The position numbers were made by a program, and so were the translations under genes. 64,000 nt of DNA from Pirellulales bacterium (GTDB lineage: Bacteria > Planctomycetota > Planctomycetia > Pirellulales > Lacipirellulaceae): positions 1 to 64,000 of the forward strand of contig JAKVCB010000005.1 in assembly GCA_022448345.1 (NCBI GenBank), in the 5' to 3' direction. The notes beneath the pieces are model-generated. The model saw only the letters and a program-made list of their open reading frames with translations. It searched no databases and was not told the DNA's origin. Of this stretch, positions 1 through 12,200 are shown piece after piece; position 1 is the first letter of the stretch, and every line of letters begins with the position of its first letter.

Positions 1-205
1 ATGCAAGGAGTTGTTTGGGGGATCCTTCAGGAACAACGAATAACTGGTCTGAAGCGGTTTTGTTGCCCGTCCGATCTTCGGTGGCGGCTTCAGTTGCCGT
101 ATTGTCAGCAGCCTTTGTCGGCAAGGGGCCGTTCAACAGGCCGATCGCGACGGCGAGGAATATCCGGTAACGAAACAAGGTTGAGCCAACAATAGTCGCA
201 GGCAT
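1..205 (-). CDS. N-terminal part of a secreted protein (possible redoxin/TlpA-type), truncated by window edge
   Basis: Reverse-strand reading from the ATG at 205 gives MPATIVGSTLFRYRIFLAVAIGLLNGPLPTKAADNTATEAATEDRTGNKTASDQLFVVPEGSPKQLLA, open to the window edge; signal peptide followed by a VPEGSPxxLL segment. Not in the ORF track because it has no stop inside the window. Confidence 0.55.
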   Translation of the reverse strand, partial: MPATIVGSTLFRYRIFLAVAIGLLNGPLPTKAADNTATEAATEDRTGNKTASDQLFVVPEGSPKQLLA

Positions 206-564
206 GGAAATTCCTTTGGAATTCAGGGGGTGGGGAGCCAATCCAGCAGCGTCAGGCGTGGCCCCACGATAAAAGTCGAAGTCGTTGCCTGTCGGCGCGG
301 GGTAGTCACAAGCGGTCGCGCTAGGCAGTCGTGGGTCGACGTGTCGATATGACGTGTCGACCTGGGGAAAGACGCCACCAGAATTATGACAATCTACCGG
401 GCGAGTACAAGTAACGATTTTTGGCCAGCTCAACGTCTTTGGTGTTGACCGTTCCAGCACACAGCTATGAGGTTTCGGTGACTGGACAGCTTTGGAGCGG
501 CGTTGGGGATTTTCAGGCCGCAACGGGCCTGTTTTTGAGGGGCAAGCAAGGACACTTTGGTCGA

Positions 565-1410
565 TTAGTCGACCTTGGGATACTCGGTAATGATTTTCCA
601 GGCCTCTTCTGGCGTCTCGGCATAATCAATCAGGGAGAGATGTTCATCAGCGATCACCCCCTCATCAGCCAGTTGCTGAAAATCAACAATACTATCCCAG
701 TAACTACGCCCAAAAAGAATGATTGGGATCTCCTGCATCCGACTTGTTTGCCGCAGGCAGAGCGTATTAAAAAGCTCGTCGAGCGTACCGAATCCGCCTG
801 GAAAGACGACTAACGCGGCTGCTCGTAAGATAAAGTGGAACTTACGCATCGCAAAGTAATGAAACTGAAAGCAGAGTTCAGGCGTTATGTAGTGATTGGG
901 TTCCTGTTCAAATGGAAGTTCGATGTTGAGGCCGATGCTCTTTGCGCCAATCTCAAACGCTCCCCGATTGGCGGCTTCCATAATACCGGGGCCTCCGCCG
1001 GTCATTATCACAAACTCCTTCTGATGATTGTTTTGGGATGAGCCAGAAGCGATTTCGCCGAATTTGCGGGCAGCTTCGTAGTAATGACATTTGCTGAGGA
1101 TACTTTTTGCGCGGGCCACGTCGCGGATGGCTACCGGATCTTGGGGGCGATCTTTGAGGTGATTTTGGGCACGTACCAGTCGCGCTTTGGCCTCATCGTG
1201 CGGAACGATTTGGGTTCCGCCAAAAATGACAACAGTTGACTGAATGTCGTTTTCCCGCAGCAAGGTTTCCGTCTTGAGCAATTCAAGCTGCATCCGAAGA
1301 GGACGGTTTTCATCCCGCTTGAGAAAGTTGATATCGTATTCTGCCAGTTCATAACTCGTTGAGTCGCGAATCGCGTCACGGTTTAATCGGACTTTGTCTT
1401 CCAAATTCAT
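565..1410 (-). CDS. LOG family (TIGR00730-like) Rossmann-fold protein
   Basis: Contains MTGGGPGIMEAANRGA and VVFPGGFGTLDELFNTLCLRQT, the PGGxGTxxE motif of the LOG/lysine-decarboxylase-like family. Confidence 0.85.
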   Translation of the reverse strand: MNLEDKVRLNRDAIRDSTSYELAEYDINFLKRDENRPLRMQLELLKTETLLRENDIQSTVVIFGGTQIVPHDEAKARLVRAQNHLKDRPQDPVAIRDVARAKSILSKCHYYEAARKFGEIASGSSQNNHQKEFVIMTGGGPGIMEAANRGAFEIGAKSIGLNIELPFEQEPNHYITPELCFQFHYFAMRKFHFILRAAALVVFPGGFGTLDELFNTLCLRQTSRMQEIPIILFGRSYWDSIVDFQQLADEGVIADEHLSLIDYAETPEEAWKIITEYPKVD

Positions 1411-1738
1411 GAATGCATTCCTTCACAATCGTTCAGCTTATAAAGAGGGGATTCGCCGAGCAGAAGCCGTCGAAGCGGCAAACGTCGCCCGGGAAGAGCA
1501 AACACAAGCGGGGTTTCTGGTTTCGAATTTCAATGCCGATCTTGTTTGAACCGAGCAGGCACGGGCACCCGCGGCTTTGAGCGGAAGTCTGGAACCGGAC
1601 ATCGTGCCGGCTGCACTGCGAAAAGTGATTGTCGACATGCTGATTTGGATCAGTGAAATAGGGCTCCGCGTCGGTAACACCGGATGCACTGTAATGAACT
1701 TACCCCGGTTTGCCCATCGAGATTCAACCGAGGCCAGT

Positions 1739-2098
1739 TCATAGCCAGGGAGAAAGGATTCCCGCAGCGATAAACAAACCCGCAAAAAAGATTTCAGCCA
1801 GTAGGTGCTTGATCGGAACCGGTGCGCCGCAATCATGGCAATGACCCCTCAAAAACAACCAGCCTACAATCGGAATATTGTGATACCAGCGAATACTGTG
1901 GCCACATTCGTCACACTGGGAGGGGGGGAAAACGATTCCCCGGTCGGTTCCGCGGCGATCCCAAACCACTGTCAGGAAGCTTCCGACACAACCGCCTAGT
2001 GTCGCCAGCCAAATGACCACCAGAAACCAGAGTGTGGTGGTTAACCACTGATCCTGGAATTTTGGCGAGGTGAACAAATCGAGTTGGGCAAGAAACAT
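1739..2098 (-). CDS. Prepilin peptidase A24 N-terminal (DiS_P_DiS) domain-only protein
   Basis: GGCVGSFLTVVWDR...FPPSQCDECGHSIRWYHNIPIVGWLFLRGHCHDCGAPVPIKHLLAE with two CxxC pairs; ORF stops without the aspartyl protease domain. Start set at MFLAQLDLF. Confidence 0.7.
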   Translation of the reverse strand: MFLAQLDLFTSPKFQDQWLTTTLWFLVVIWLATLGGCVGSFLTVVWDRRGTDRGIVFPPSQCDECGHSIRWYHNIPIVGWLFLRGHCHDCGAPVPIKHLLAEIFFAGLFIAAGILSPWL

Positions 2099-2181
2099 GG
2101 CTTCAGTGTAGCGGGCCAACTGCTGTGACCCAACGGGTGGACCGATCCAGGGACACAAGCCGAAATCGCAGAAACCGCCCG

Positions 2182-4038
2182 TCAAATGATCCCTTCCAAA
2201 GGCCCACCCGTGACACCGAGTGCATCGACAGCCCGCGAAGTCGCAAAATCCTCCTCCAAGGGTGGAGCGTGATGGGACCTGAGTCGTGCATCAACGACCA
2301 GTGCCCCTCGGCAACCCCAGTGCTTGTTTTGAGAGAAGGCATTGATTCCATGCAAATCGGTAGCCGGGTTGGCCCGGGTAAATGTGACCCAGAGGAAATT
2401 TCGTAAGGACTCGGTAACAAACTGGCTGTCATCCACGATCACGATCAGCCGGAACGCGTTGAGGCTGTCGTTAGCGGTGGCACAAAAACGTTCAAGGTCC
2501 TTGCCCGGCGCCTCATCTGCCGCCGAGTAGTCCAGCGATGGCGGGTGGCATGGCGGTCCCTCGATGGCTAGTACGCCTGGGCGGACGAGGCGCGGGTGGC
2601 GGTATCCGTCAGGCAAGTGGAGGCTGGCTGGCAATTGGTCCTGCAAGTCGAATTGTGTGGGGCCAACGGCAGCGATAACGACCTTCGATCCTGCGTTGAT
2701 TTGCCCACCTGAATAGTCGAGAGTATCGATGGTGGTGTTTGTCTGGAAGTGCAAATCGCGGGTCCAGTCGGCGCGGCGAAGGATGTGTTCGAGGAACGCG
2801 TCAACATCGTGAATATTGAGATTGGGATTGTCGGCATGGTTGGCGATTAGCAGGAACTTGGCAAGGGACAGTTGGCCTTGTCCGAGAATTGCGTTGGCCT
2901 GAGTAAGCAGTTCCTGAGGTCGTTTTGCCGCTAAAAATGGCATGTACCGTTCGCTTCCAATTGCCAGTAGCAAGGGGTGGACACCGGTGGCGTCGACTGC
3001 ATGAATGGCGTGCACACCAGGAAGCACATTGGGAATAACCGGACCGGTCAGTTCGTGAATCAGCTGACCAAAAATCGTATCTTCCTGCGGAGGACGACCA
3101 ACGACCGTGAACGGCCAGATCGCATCGGGTCGGTGGTAGATGTGTTTCACGCGGAGAACCGGAAAATCGTGCTGAAGGCTGTAATAACCGAGGTGATCGC
3201 CAAAGGGTCCTTCGGGCAGCATTTTTCCAGGATCGACCGTTCCACAAATGGCAAAGTCGGTGTCTGCATGGATCGGCAGAGAATTGCCTTGTCGCAGCAT
3301 GCGGATCCGCCGTCGTTCCAGTGCACCGGCAAAGGTTAATTCGCTGATCCCCTCCGGTAGTGGCATCACGGCCGCCAGCATCATTGCGGGAGATCCTCCC
3401 ACGAAGACGTTAACAGGGAACGGTTTTCCGGCACGTTGGGCGGCAGCTTGATGCACTCCTATAGAGCGGTGCAACTGATAGTGGAGCCCGACCTCTTCAT
3501 CTGGCGCGTAGTTGCCGCCCGTCAACTGGATGCGGTACATGCCGAGGTTGGATCGCCTTATTCCCGGTTGGTCGATGTGTTCGGTATAGACTTCAGGAAG
3601 CGTGATGAATCCGCCTCCGTCCTCGGGCCAACTCACCTGGTGTGGCAACTGCTGGATGGTAGTTTGGTGCGCCGTTATGCAGGCGCGGTTGACCAGTTTC
3701 GGCATCATGGCCAGAGCATCCCAGGGAGTGGTCGCGTACCTTGCCGGATTTTTAAAAATCTTTGCTGGGTCCAACTTCAGTTCGATCAGGCGATGTACCC
3801 GCTCCAGTGAATCTCGAAACAGGAAGCGGGCCCGCTCAATGGTGCCAAACAGGTTGCTCACCATAGGGAAGCGGCAGCCTTTGACCTGCGCGTAATAAAT
3901 CGCCGGGCCACCTGCCTCGCAGACGCGGCGATGAATTTCGGCGACCTCGAGATGCGCGTCAACCTCCTGCTCGATTCGCAGCAGTTGCCCGTGTCGCTCC
4001 AGGTCGTCAACACATTGTCGAAGCGTGTGATAACCCAT
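2182..4038 (-). CDS. UbiD family decarboxylase
   Basis: 618 aa; DLERHGQLLRIEQEVD... start, PEGPFGDHLGYYS, VPGVHAIHAVDATG; typical UbiD length and motifs. Confidence 0.9.
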   Translation of the reverse strand: MGYHTLRQCVDDLERHGQLLRIEQEVDAHLEVAEIHRRVCEAGGPAIYYAQVKGCRFPMVSNLFGTIERARFLFRDSLERVHRLIELKLDPAKIFKNPARYATTPWDALAMMPKLVNRACITAHQTTIQQLPHQVSWPEDGGGFITLPEVYTEHIDQPGIRRSNLGMYRIQLTGGNYAPDEEVGLHYQLHRSIGVHQAAAQRAGKPFPVNVFVGGSPAMMLAAVMPLPEGISELTFAGALERRRIRMLRQGNSLPIHADTDFAICGTVDPGKMLPEGPFGDHLGYYSLQHDFPVLRVKHIYHRPDAIWPFTVVGRPPQEDTIFGQLIHELTGPVIPNVLPGVHAIHAVDATGVHPLLLAIGSERYMPFLAAKRPQELLTQANAILGQGQLSLAKFLLIANHADNPNLNIHDVDAFLEHILRRADWTRDLHFQTNTTIDTLDYSGGQINAGSKVVIAAVGPTQFDLQDQLPASLHLPDGYRHPRLVRPGVLAIEGPPCHPPSLDYSAADEAPGKDLERFCATANDSLNAFRLIVIVDDSQFVTESLRNFLWVTFTRANPATDLHGINAFSQNKHWGCRGALVVDARLRSHHAPPLEEDFATSRAVDALGVTGGPLEGII

Positions 4039-4697
4039 CAGCGCAAAACCTTTCGCTGTAGCCGCAAGCCATTTTCGCCATGGAAGGTCAGTAGCAAACT
4101 ACCTGCTGCTCCACAGTGGTTAAACAGTTCGAACACCATTTGCTCTTCGCCAGGCCAGGGATACGCGAAGAACAGATCAAAGTCATCCGGGTCGAGACCC
4201 AACGTATCATAAGCAGCGATACCGTCATCACGCAGCCACGTCAGGTCGTTTTGTGGACCTACGAGCCACTCCGCACCCGAGGGCACGAAGCTCCCTTCGA
4301 CAAATTCAACGGTCAGTTCGTGATCCGCAGCCAGTTCCTGAGAAGCCTCAACCAGCGAAGGCTCAATCTCAATCCCAATCGAGTCGAAATTCAGCATCGA
4401 TGCCAGGCAAGCGGTCACACCAACGCCACTTCCCCACTCCACGAATCGTTGCCCTGTCGCAAGGTTTAGCGTCTGAATTTGCTCCAGGCCTCGATACACT
4501 TCGCCGAAATCGCTTGGTACGTATGCGAAAATCGGCTTGTCTTGCTGTGCCTCAATCAGCCGATCGATCCGTACCTGGGCATCCGCCAACAGGCTCTCTA
4601 TATCCTGCGGTAGCGGTTCTTCAGTTGGCGAGATTTCTAGATCGATGAGTGCCATGTTGTTTGTGCAATTCAGCAAAACCGGTTCCTGTTTTTGCAT
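4038..4697 (-). CDS. Class I SAM-dependent methyltransferase-like protein
   Basis: FVEWGSGVGVTACLASMLNFDSIGIEIEPSLVEAS resembles SAM motif I/II; start shares boundary with the UbiD ORF. Confidence 0.6.
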   Translation of the reverse strand: MQKQEPVLLNCTNNMALIDLEISPTEEPLPQDIESLLADAQVRIDRLIEAQQDKPIFAYVPSDFGEVYRGLEQIQTLNLATGQRFVEWGSGVGVTACLASMLNFDSIGIEIEPSLVEASQELAADHELTVEFVEGSFVPSGAEWLVGPQNDLTWLRDDGIAAYDTLGLDPDDFDLFFAYPWPGEEQMVFELFNHCGAAGSLLLTFHGENGLRLQRKVLR

Positions 4698-4989
4698 TAT
4701 GCTAGCGGGGCCTTGTGGCCTGTGGGAAGCAACAAAATTTCTTCTAACTGGAATTCGCTGGAACTTGGGAACCGCTCTCAGTTTGGGTCAAGCGCCCATT
4801 TTGCGTCAGGCCGCCAGCACCTGTTCCGGTCAGGGTGGGGTCCTGGTTGACCCTGGAATTGACAGGGGAGACCAAGTTTGGACCAACGTAGCTCTGTTAT
4901 AGCGGTTTAAATGACGTTGCGTTGAAGGGTTGCAATCGGGTTGAATGAAACGGTCCCTCCACCAGCACACGCGGGAATTGCGTGAAAAG

Positions 4990-5862
4990 ATGTCTTTGCC
5001 ACTTACCGTTCTCATACCTTGTAAAAACGAAGCAAACAACATTCTTGGCTGTATTCGTTCGGTGAAGACCATCGCCGATGAGATTCTCGTCGCCGACTCG
5101 GGATCGACCGATGGCACGCTGGAGTTGGCACAGGCGTCGGGTGTTTGTCGTGTTATCGAGCGGGAATACGTTAGCTATGGAGATTTCAACAATTGGGCTA
5201 TTCCCCAAGCAACCCATCGCTGGATTTTGCTGCTTGATGCGGATGAGAGGTTGACACCTCCGCTGGCGAAAGAGATCAAGCAAGAACTAAGAGCACCCCG
5301 CCACGCTGGCTACTGGATGAATCGCCTGAACCATTTTATGGGTCACCCGATTCGCCACGGTGCGTGGTGCCCTGATCGACAATTGCGACTGTTTCAGCGT
5401 GACGCCGGGCAATTCGTCGGTCCCAGTGATCACGCAAGATACCAAGTTCTGCGCGGTACCGTTGGCAGACTCACGCAATCGTTTGACCATTACACCGTCT
5501 GGTCGTACGAACAATACTTGCCAAAACTGCAGCGATACGCGGATGTACAGTCCCGGATCTGGATGGAACAAGGCCGGTCCGCCAGCTTTTGGCAGCTGTT
5601 GCTGCGGGGACCATTACGGTTTTTACAATGCTATTTTTGGAAGCGTGGTTGCCTGGACGGATTGCCGGGACTGCAGATAGCAGTTCTCACGGCGTACCAG
5701 TCTTTTCTAAAACAGGCAAAGCTTTGGGAATTGCAGCATGCTCGTCAGCAAGTAGACGTTCACACTGAGTCGACCACAGACTTAACGAACGATTTTGGTG
5801 AGACGTCGGAGTCACCTCAGCCAGGGGTCCTTTCGGGTAGCACTCCTATCGCGGTCGACTGA
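4990..5862 (+). CDS. Glycosyltransferase family 2 (WaaE/KdtX-like)
   Basis: MSLPLTVLIPCKNEANNILGCIRSVKTIADEILVADSGSTDGTLELA and LLDADERL motifs. Confidence 0.85.
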   Translation: MSLPLTVLIPCKNEANNILGCIRSVKTIADEILVADSGSTDGTLELAQASGVCRVIEREYVSYGDFNNWAIPQATHRWILLLDADERLTPPLAKEIKQELRAPRHAGYWMNRLNHFMGHPIRHGAWCPDRQLRLFQRDAGQFVGPSDHARYQVLRGTVGRLTQSFDHYTVWSYEQYLPKLQRYADVQSRIWMEQGRSASFWQLLLRGPLRFLQCYFWKRGCLDGLPGLQIAVLTAYQSFLKQAKLWELQHARQQVDVHTESTTDLTNDFGETSESPQPGVLSGSTPIAVD

Positions 5863-6238
5863 AAGCGGGGCGGATCGCGGATTTTTGTCGATTGCGCCGT
5901 TTTTGATCACGAATTTCACAGAGTCTGTCGAGGAAATCTTGCCGCGGTTGGGGGCTTTATGGAATTATCATTGGGGGTCACTGGGCACAAGATTTAATTC
6001 CTGACCCGGACCAAAGTGGCTTCAAACAGGCATCGCCGCGAGTTTGCGGCTCTATTTTGGTGCGGTGTATTGGCCTGGCACCGACTTGAACCAAAGAAGC
6101 GACCAAAATATGCTGGATGGTTTCCCTAGGGAGAAGCGGTGTCAGATAAGTTCGAGGTTGGCTGGTATGAACGACGGCCAGCGGCCGTTACCAGGCCCTG
6201 AATTTGCCGTATCTTCTGGTTTTTTGAAACCGTGAAAT

Positions 6239-9200
6239 TTGATGAGCGACTTGTCAGAACGACTTGCCGGACTATCTCCGGCCCAGCGCAAGCTACTGGA
6301 ACGAAGGCTTGCACAGCAGCAAGGTGACGAGCAGTCCGATCGTCCGGAACCGATCGCCATTGTCGGTTTGGCATGTCGATTTCCTGCTGCGCCAAATCTG
6401 GCCGCGTTTTGGCAATTGATTCACCATGGACTTGATGGGGTTGTCGATATACCTACGTCTCGGTGGGATCTTGAGGAGTTCTACGATCCGACTGGAGAAC
6501 AACCTGGAAAGATTTCTGTTCGCCAGGCCGCACTGCTGAATGATATTGAAGAATTCGACCCTCAGTTCTTTGGCATCACTCCCCGGGAGGCGGTGCAGAT
6601 TGATCCGCAGCAAAGAATTTTGTTGGAAGTTGCCTGGGAAGCGCTTGAGAACGCTGGGATGCCTGCGGACCAGATCGTAAAGTCGAACACGGGAGTGTTT
6701 GTTGGGATAGCGACGAATGACTATTCGAAGGTTCTGGTTCCCTACCTTCATTATTACGAACAGATCAATCCGCATTCCGGTACTGGCAATGCTCTGAGTG
6801 TCGCATCGAATCGCCTCTCATACATTTTGGATTTACATGGCCCCAGTGTATCGATTGATACAGCCTGTTCAAGTTCGTCGATGGCCATCCATTTAGCCGT
6901 TGAGAGTTTGCGCCGACGAGAGTGTGACGCTGCAATCGCTGGTGGCGTAAATGCTATTCTCACACCCGAAACAACCATTGCGTTTTCGAAGGCCCGTATG
7001 TTGTCGCCTGACGGTCGATGTCGACCTTTCGATGCCAGTGCCAATGGTTACGTTCGGGGCGAGGGTTGTGGATTGGTGGTGCTCAAGCGTTTGCAGGACG
7101 CTTTGCGTGATGATGATCATATTTGGGCAGTGTTGAGAGCAACCGCGGTCAATCAGGACGGCCGCACTTCCGGGATTAGTGCTCCCAACGGTGAGTCGCA
7201 GAAAGCTTGTATTCGGGCGGCCCTTGCGCAAGCACAACTGACACCCGATGAAATCAGTTATGTCGAGGCCCACGGGACTGGGACTCCTTTGGGTGATCCG
7301 ATTGAAATGCAGGCCCTCGGTGAAATTTTTACTGCGGACAACAAGCAAAGTCAGCCATGTTACGTTACCAGTGTGAAGGCAAATGTCGGGCATATGGAGA
7401 CGGTTTCTGGTGCCGCTGGTCTGATCAAAGTTGGTCTCATGCTGCAGCATCAAGAGATTCCTGCCCAAACCCATTTTGAGGAACTGAATCGTCATATCAA
7501 TTTGACCGGTACGAGGATCAAGGTACCCGCTGAGCAATTGCCCTGGTCCGAGTCCGGCAAGCCGAGGATTGCTGGCATCAGCTCGTTCGGCTTTGGGGGG
7601 ACGAATACGCATTTGATTGTGGAAGAAGCTCCACAACGGGTCGCCCCATCTGATCCGCCGGCACCGCGACCGGTCCACTTGCTCAAACTGTCAGGTAAGC
7701 AGGAATCGGCCATTTCCCGTCAGGCCCAACAGCTGACGGACCATCTTCAGCAACATCCTGATACCGAACTTGCCGATTTGGCTTACTCCCTCAACACCGG
7801 TCGCGTCGACTTTAATCATCGACTCACAATTGCCGCCGCAGACTTGGCACAACTGGAAAAAATCCTGCCCCAGGTTTCGGAAAAATCACGGGCGGCCAGC
7901 ATCAAACGAGGCGCCGTCCGCACCTTGGGGAGGCCCAAGGTAGCATTTTTATTTACCGGTCAGGGCTCGCAACAAGTGAACATGGGACGCCAGCTCTACG
8001 AGACCCACCCTCGCTTCCGCGCCACGCTGAATCGTTGTGATCAGGTCTTGCGGGAACATTGGGGAGAATCGCTGCTGTCGATCCTTTACCCGGAAGTCCA
8101 ACCGGAAGATGAACAAGAGTCTTTGTTGCATCAAACGCACTATACGCAACCTGCCCTGTTTGCCGTGGAGTACGCCCTGGCTGATTTGTGGAAATCGTGG
8201 GGTGTGGAGCCTGATATTGTGTTGGGCCATAGTGTAGGGGAGTATGTCGCAGCCTGTATTGCTGGCGTCATGTCGCTCGAGGACGGTTTGTGGCTCATTG
8301 CCGAGCGGGCACGGCTCATGCAGCAGATCAAACGGCACGGTAAGATGGCCGTGATTTTTGCTTCTGAAGAACAGGTGGCTGCTGAACTGGGTGCGCGAGA
8401 TGATGTCGTGGTGGCCACCATCAACGGGCCTGAAAATACCGTGATCTCGGGTGAAGAAGCGGGCGTAACCGAGATTGCTGCCCGGTTCAAATCGCGTGAT
8501 ATCGGGATCCGCGAACTGAATGTGTCGCACGCATTTCACTCTCCACTGATGGATGAAATGCTGGAGGAATTTGAGCAATCGGCTGCCCGAATTGACTTTC
8601 AGCCACCACAGGTCGATTTTGCTGCCAATCTCACCGGCCAGTTGCTACGCGAGGCACCCTCGGCAAAATACTGGCGCGACCATTTGCGTAACGCTGTCAG
8701 GTTTGCAGACGGTATGGCTCGTGTTGTTGAAGCCGAGGCAACCATCATCATTGAAATGGGTCCGACGGCAAGTTTGCTCGGTATGGGCCGACGCTGTTTT
8801 CCCAAATGGGATGCGGCCTGGGTGCCCTCGCTGCGACCAGGAAAAGAAGACTGGCAGATCATCTGTGGCAGCATTGGAGAGTGCTATTGCCGTGGTGTTC
8901 GTTTCGATTGGCGGGCCTTCGATCGACCGTGGTCGCGCCGTCGGGTGTTGGCGCCGAACTACCCATTCGAGCGGATTCGCTGTTGGCACGAGATAAGTCC
9001 CGCGCAGCGGCGTCCAATCGGCCGCAACGCCCTGCCTTCCATGGTCGCGCGATCCGACGATGGGCATCCACTACTGGGATCCCGCCTCTCGACCGTCTGG
9101 AAAAATTCCCTCTATGAAATGGCGCTCAGTTCCCACGCGCCATCCTACCTGGTGGATCACCAGGTGCAGGGGGCCCCGGTCGCGCCTGCGGCTGCTTATA

Positions 9201-12200
9201 TCGAACTGGCCCTTGCAGCAGCGGAGCAGGTTTTTGGGCCTGGTCAGCACCTTGTTGAAAACCTCAGCATCCAGCAGGCCATGTTTCTTCGGGAGGGAGA
9301 AGGACGACGTGTCCAGGTAACAGTCTCTCCCGAGTCGGGTGGTGAAGCCACCTGGGAAACTTACAGTCGCCCCAGTGGCGACCAGAATGACAACGCAGAC
9401 TGGACGTTGCATGCCACTGCCTGCCTGCGGCACGAATCGCGCATCGATCAGCAAGCATCGCCAGATCGTCAGGTCGATCTGGAGGTGATTCGTAGCCAGG
9501 CACAAGCGGTCATCGGGCACGAAGACTTCTACGCCCAAATTGCCCAACGCGGACTCGCCTACGGCCCCGCTTTCCAGGTTATTGGGGAACTCGCGCGGGG
9601 AGCGAACGACGCCACAGCCTCGATTAAGATTCCCAAGACCATTTGTCGCGAAGCTGCAGGTTATCTTCTCCATCCGGTGTTAGGAGATGCCTTGCTGCAA
9701 TCGATGGCCGGAGTTATTCCGTTGGAAAAGGATGGTTCGACCAGTCCCTCTACCTACATGCCCGTGGGGGTTGGTCGCCTTTGCATGTTTACCGCGGTAG
9801 AGGATCTGGAACAGCCGCTTTTCAGTTATGCGGTACGAACTTCCGAGGATGCTGGCCCCAGTCCCGATGTTGTGGAAGGGGATGTCTCGCTGGTCGATCA
9901 GGAGGGCAAAGTTCTTGTCGGTTTTGAGGGCGTTCGCTTGCAGAGAGTGGGCCGTGCCGTCGCGACGACAGATGATCGCCAGTGGCTCTATCAAGTTGAC
10001 TGGAAGCCGTGTCCGGCAGATCAACCTGCCACCGAAACAAGTAATCGTGAAGCGAAACAGAAAGGCCGCTGGCTGGTGTTCGCCGATACCCAGGGAATCG
10101 CACAGTCCCTGGTCGAACAGTTTGCCAGTTCGGGCCAGGATTGTGTTTTGGTCACGCCGGGGAAATCCTGCTCGTCAGAGGACGACAAACTTCATCTTGA
10201 TTCTTCCACCGAACCACTACATGTGAAGCTGGATCCCCTGAACGAAGTTCATTACCAGACACTTTTGACCCAGGTTTTCGGTGACGACCAAATTTGCCAC
10301 GGGGTGATTCACCTTTGGTCCGTCGACGCGCCCCCTCCCACCTCCGAGACCATCCACAATCCGTTGGATGCCGCGAATTGTCTGGGCTCCAAAAGCCTGT
10401 TGCAATTGCTGCGTCGGCTGGCGAGGCATCGATTTGCGAAAGTTCCCAGGTTGTATGTGGTTTCGCGCGGTGCTCAGCCAGTAAGTGGAACCACGGTTGC
10501 AATCGAACAATCGGCCTTGTGGGGTATGGGGCGTGTTGCAGCGATGGAATTTGCCGAGTTAAAACCCCGGCTGATCGATCTCGATCCCACATCCGAACCA
10601 ACCGTGGCCGCCAAGGACCTCGTTTGCGAACTCGAAATTGATGAGGATGAAACGCAAGTCGCGTACCGTGATGGGACTCGCTTTGTGGCCCGGTTGGAGA
10701 GGGTTGATGAGGAGGCGGAACAGATATCGGTAGGAGATGGCAGTTCAATCGATGTCCCTGCCGACACACCATATCAGTTAAGAATTAGTGCGGCCGGTTC
10801 GTTTGATGGATTGCGGTTTGTCCCTTGCAGCCGGAAGGTTCCCGAAACGGGTCAGGTCGAATTAGAGATTCGCGCGACGGGTCTGAATTTCAGTGACGTT
10901 CTCAAGGCACTGGGCCTCTATCCGGGAATCCGGGACGAAATTGTGCCGCTCGGCATTGAGGCGTCAGGAACGGTCGTGGCAGTTGGTGAGGGTGTCGATC
11001 GATTTAAGATTGGAGATGCGGTCTTGGGGGTCGTGCCCTACGCGTTTGCATCCCATGCCATCACGGCGGAATATGCGTTGACACCCAAGCCGGCAAATCT
11101 CGATTACAAGCAAGCTTGTACCATCCCGATACCCTTTCTCACCGCGTATTATGCACTGGTTGATTTGGCCCGAATTCAACCAGGTGAGCGACTCTTGATC
11201 CATGCCGGTGCCGGTGGTGTAGGTCTTGCAGCGATCCAGATTGCGCAACATGTCGGGGCCGAGATTTTCGCAACCGTTGGCAGCGAAGCTAAAAGAGATT
11301 ACTTGAAGTCGCTTGGGATCAAGCATCTTTACAATTCGCGGACACTCGATTTTCGCGATCAAATTCTGGCGGAGACGCATCGTGAGGGGGTCGACGTCGT
11401 ACTTAATTCACTTCCGGGGGCGGCGATTACCCAGAGTCTTTCCGTTTTGCGTGCGTATGGCCGTTTTCTGGAAATTGGAAAGACCGACATTTACCAGGAT
11501 GCCAAGATCGGGTTACTTCCATTCCAGGACAACCTCTCCTATTTCGCGATCGATTTAGATCGAATGCTGCGGCAAAAGCCAACTGCGATCCGCAAGTTGT
11601 TCGCCGAAGTTATGCAGCATTTTGACAGTGGGGCTTACAAACCGCCGGTATTCACTCAATTCGAGGCTGATCAAACCATCGGAGCGTTCCGCTACATGTC
11701 GCAGCGGAAGAATACTGGAAAGATTGTTGTTTCATTCGAACAAAGCCTCGATCAAATTCAGCAGGAAGCACAGGCGGACAATTCCTCTCAGCAAAATGTG
11801 AGCCAGGACCTGGTCAGCCCCGACGGCACCTATCTGGTGACGGGGGGGCTTGGTGCGCTGGGCATGCAGGTCACCGAATGGTTGATCCAACAAGGTGCCC
11901 GCTCAATTGCCCTGCTGTCTCGCAGAACACCATCCGATGAGACAGTAGAAAAGCTTGCCCAGTTCCAGCGGCGTGGCGTGCAGGTCTTCGCCTGCCAGGC
12001 CGATGTAACCGATCCTGTTTCCTTGCGATCTGCAGTTTCCAGAATACTTGAATCGCGCCCTCCGTTTCGGGGTGTGATTCACGCAGCGGGAGTGCTGGCC
12101 GATGGTGCGATCGCCGACATGACCCTCGAACAGTTCGAGCGTGCGGCGAGTCCCAAGATTCAAGGGGCCTGGAACTTGCACCAGGTCCTCAATGACCAGC

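Noticed and set aside
421-813. 130-aa plus-strand ORF
   Set aside because: Overlaps the LOG-family CDS in antisense and has no family signal.
1438-1836. 132-aa minus-strand ORF
   Set aside because: No recognisable motif, overlaps the A24 N-terminal domain CDS in another frame; considered as a missing catalytic half but does not resemble one.
6123-6132. TCCCTAGGGA palindrome upstream of the PKS, also present at 52449-52458
   Set aside because: Only 10 bp and only two copies noticed in unrelated contexts; too weak to call a regulator site.
6893-7678. 261-aa minus-strand ORF
   Set aside because: Antisense to the KS domain of the PKS, no recognisable motifs.
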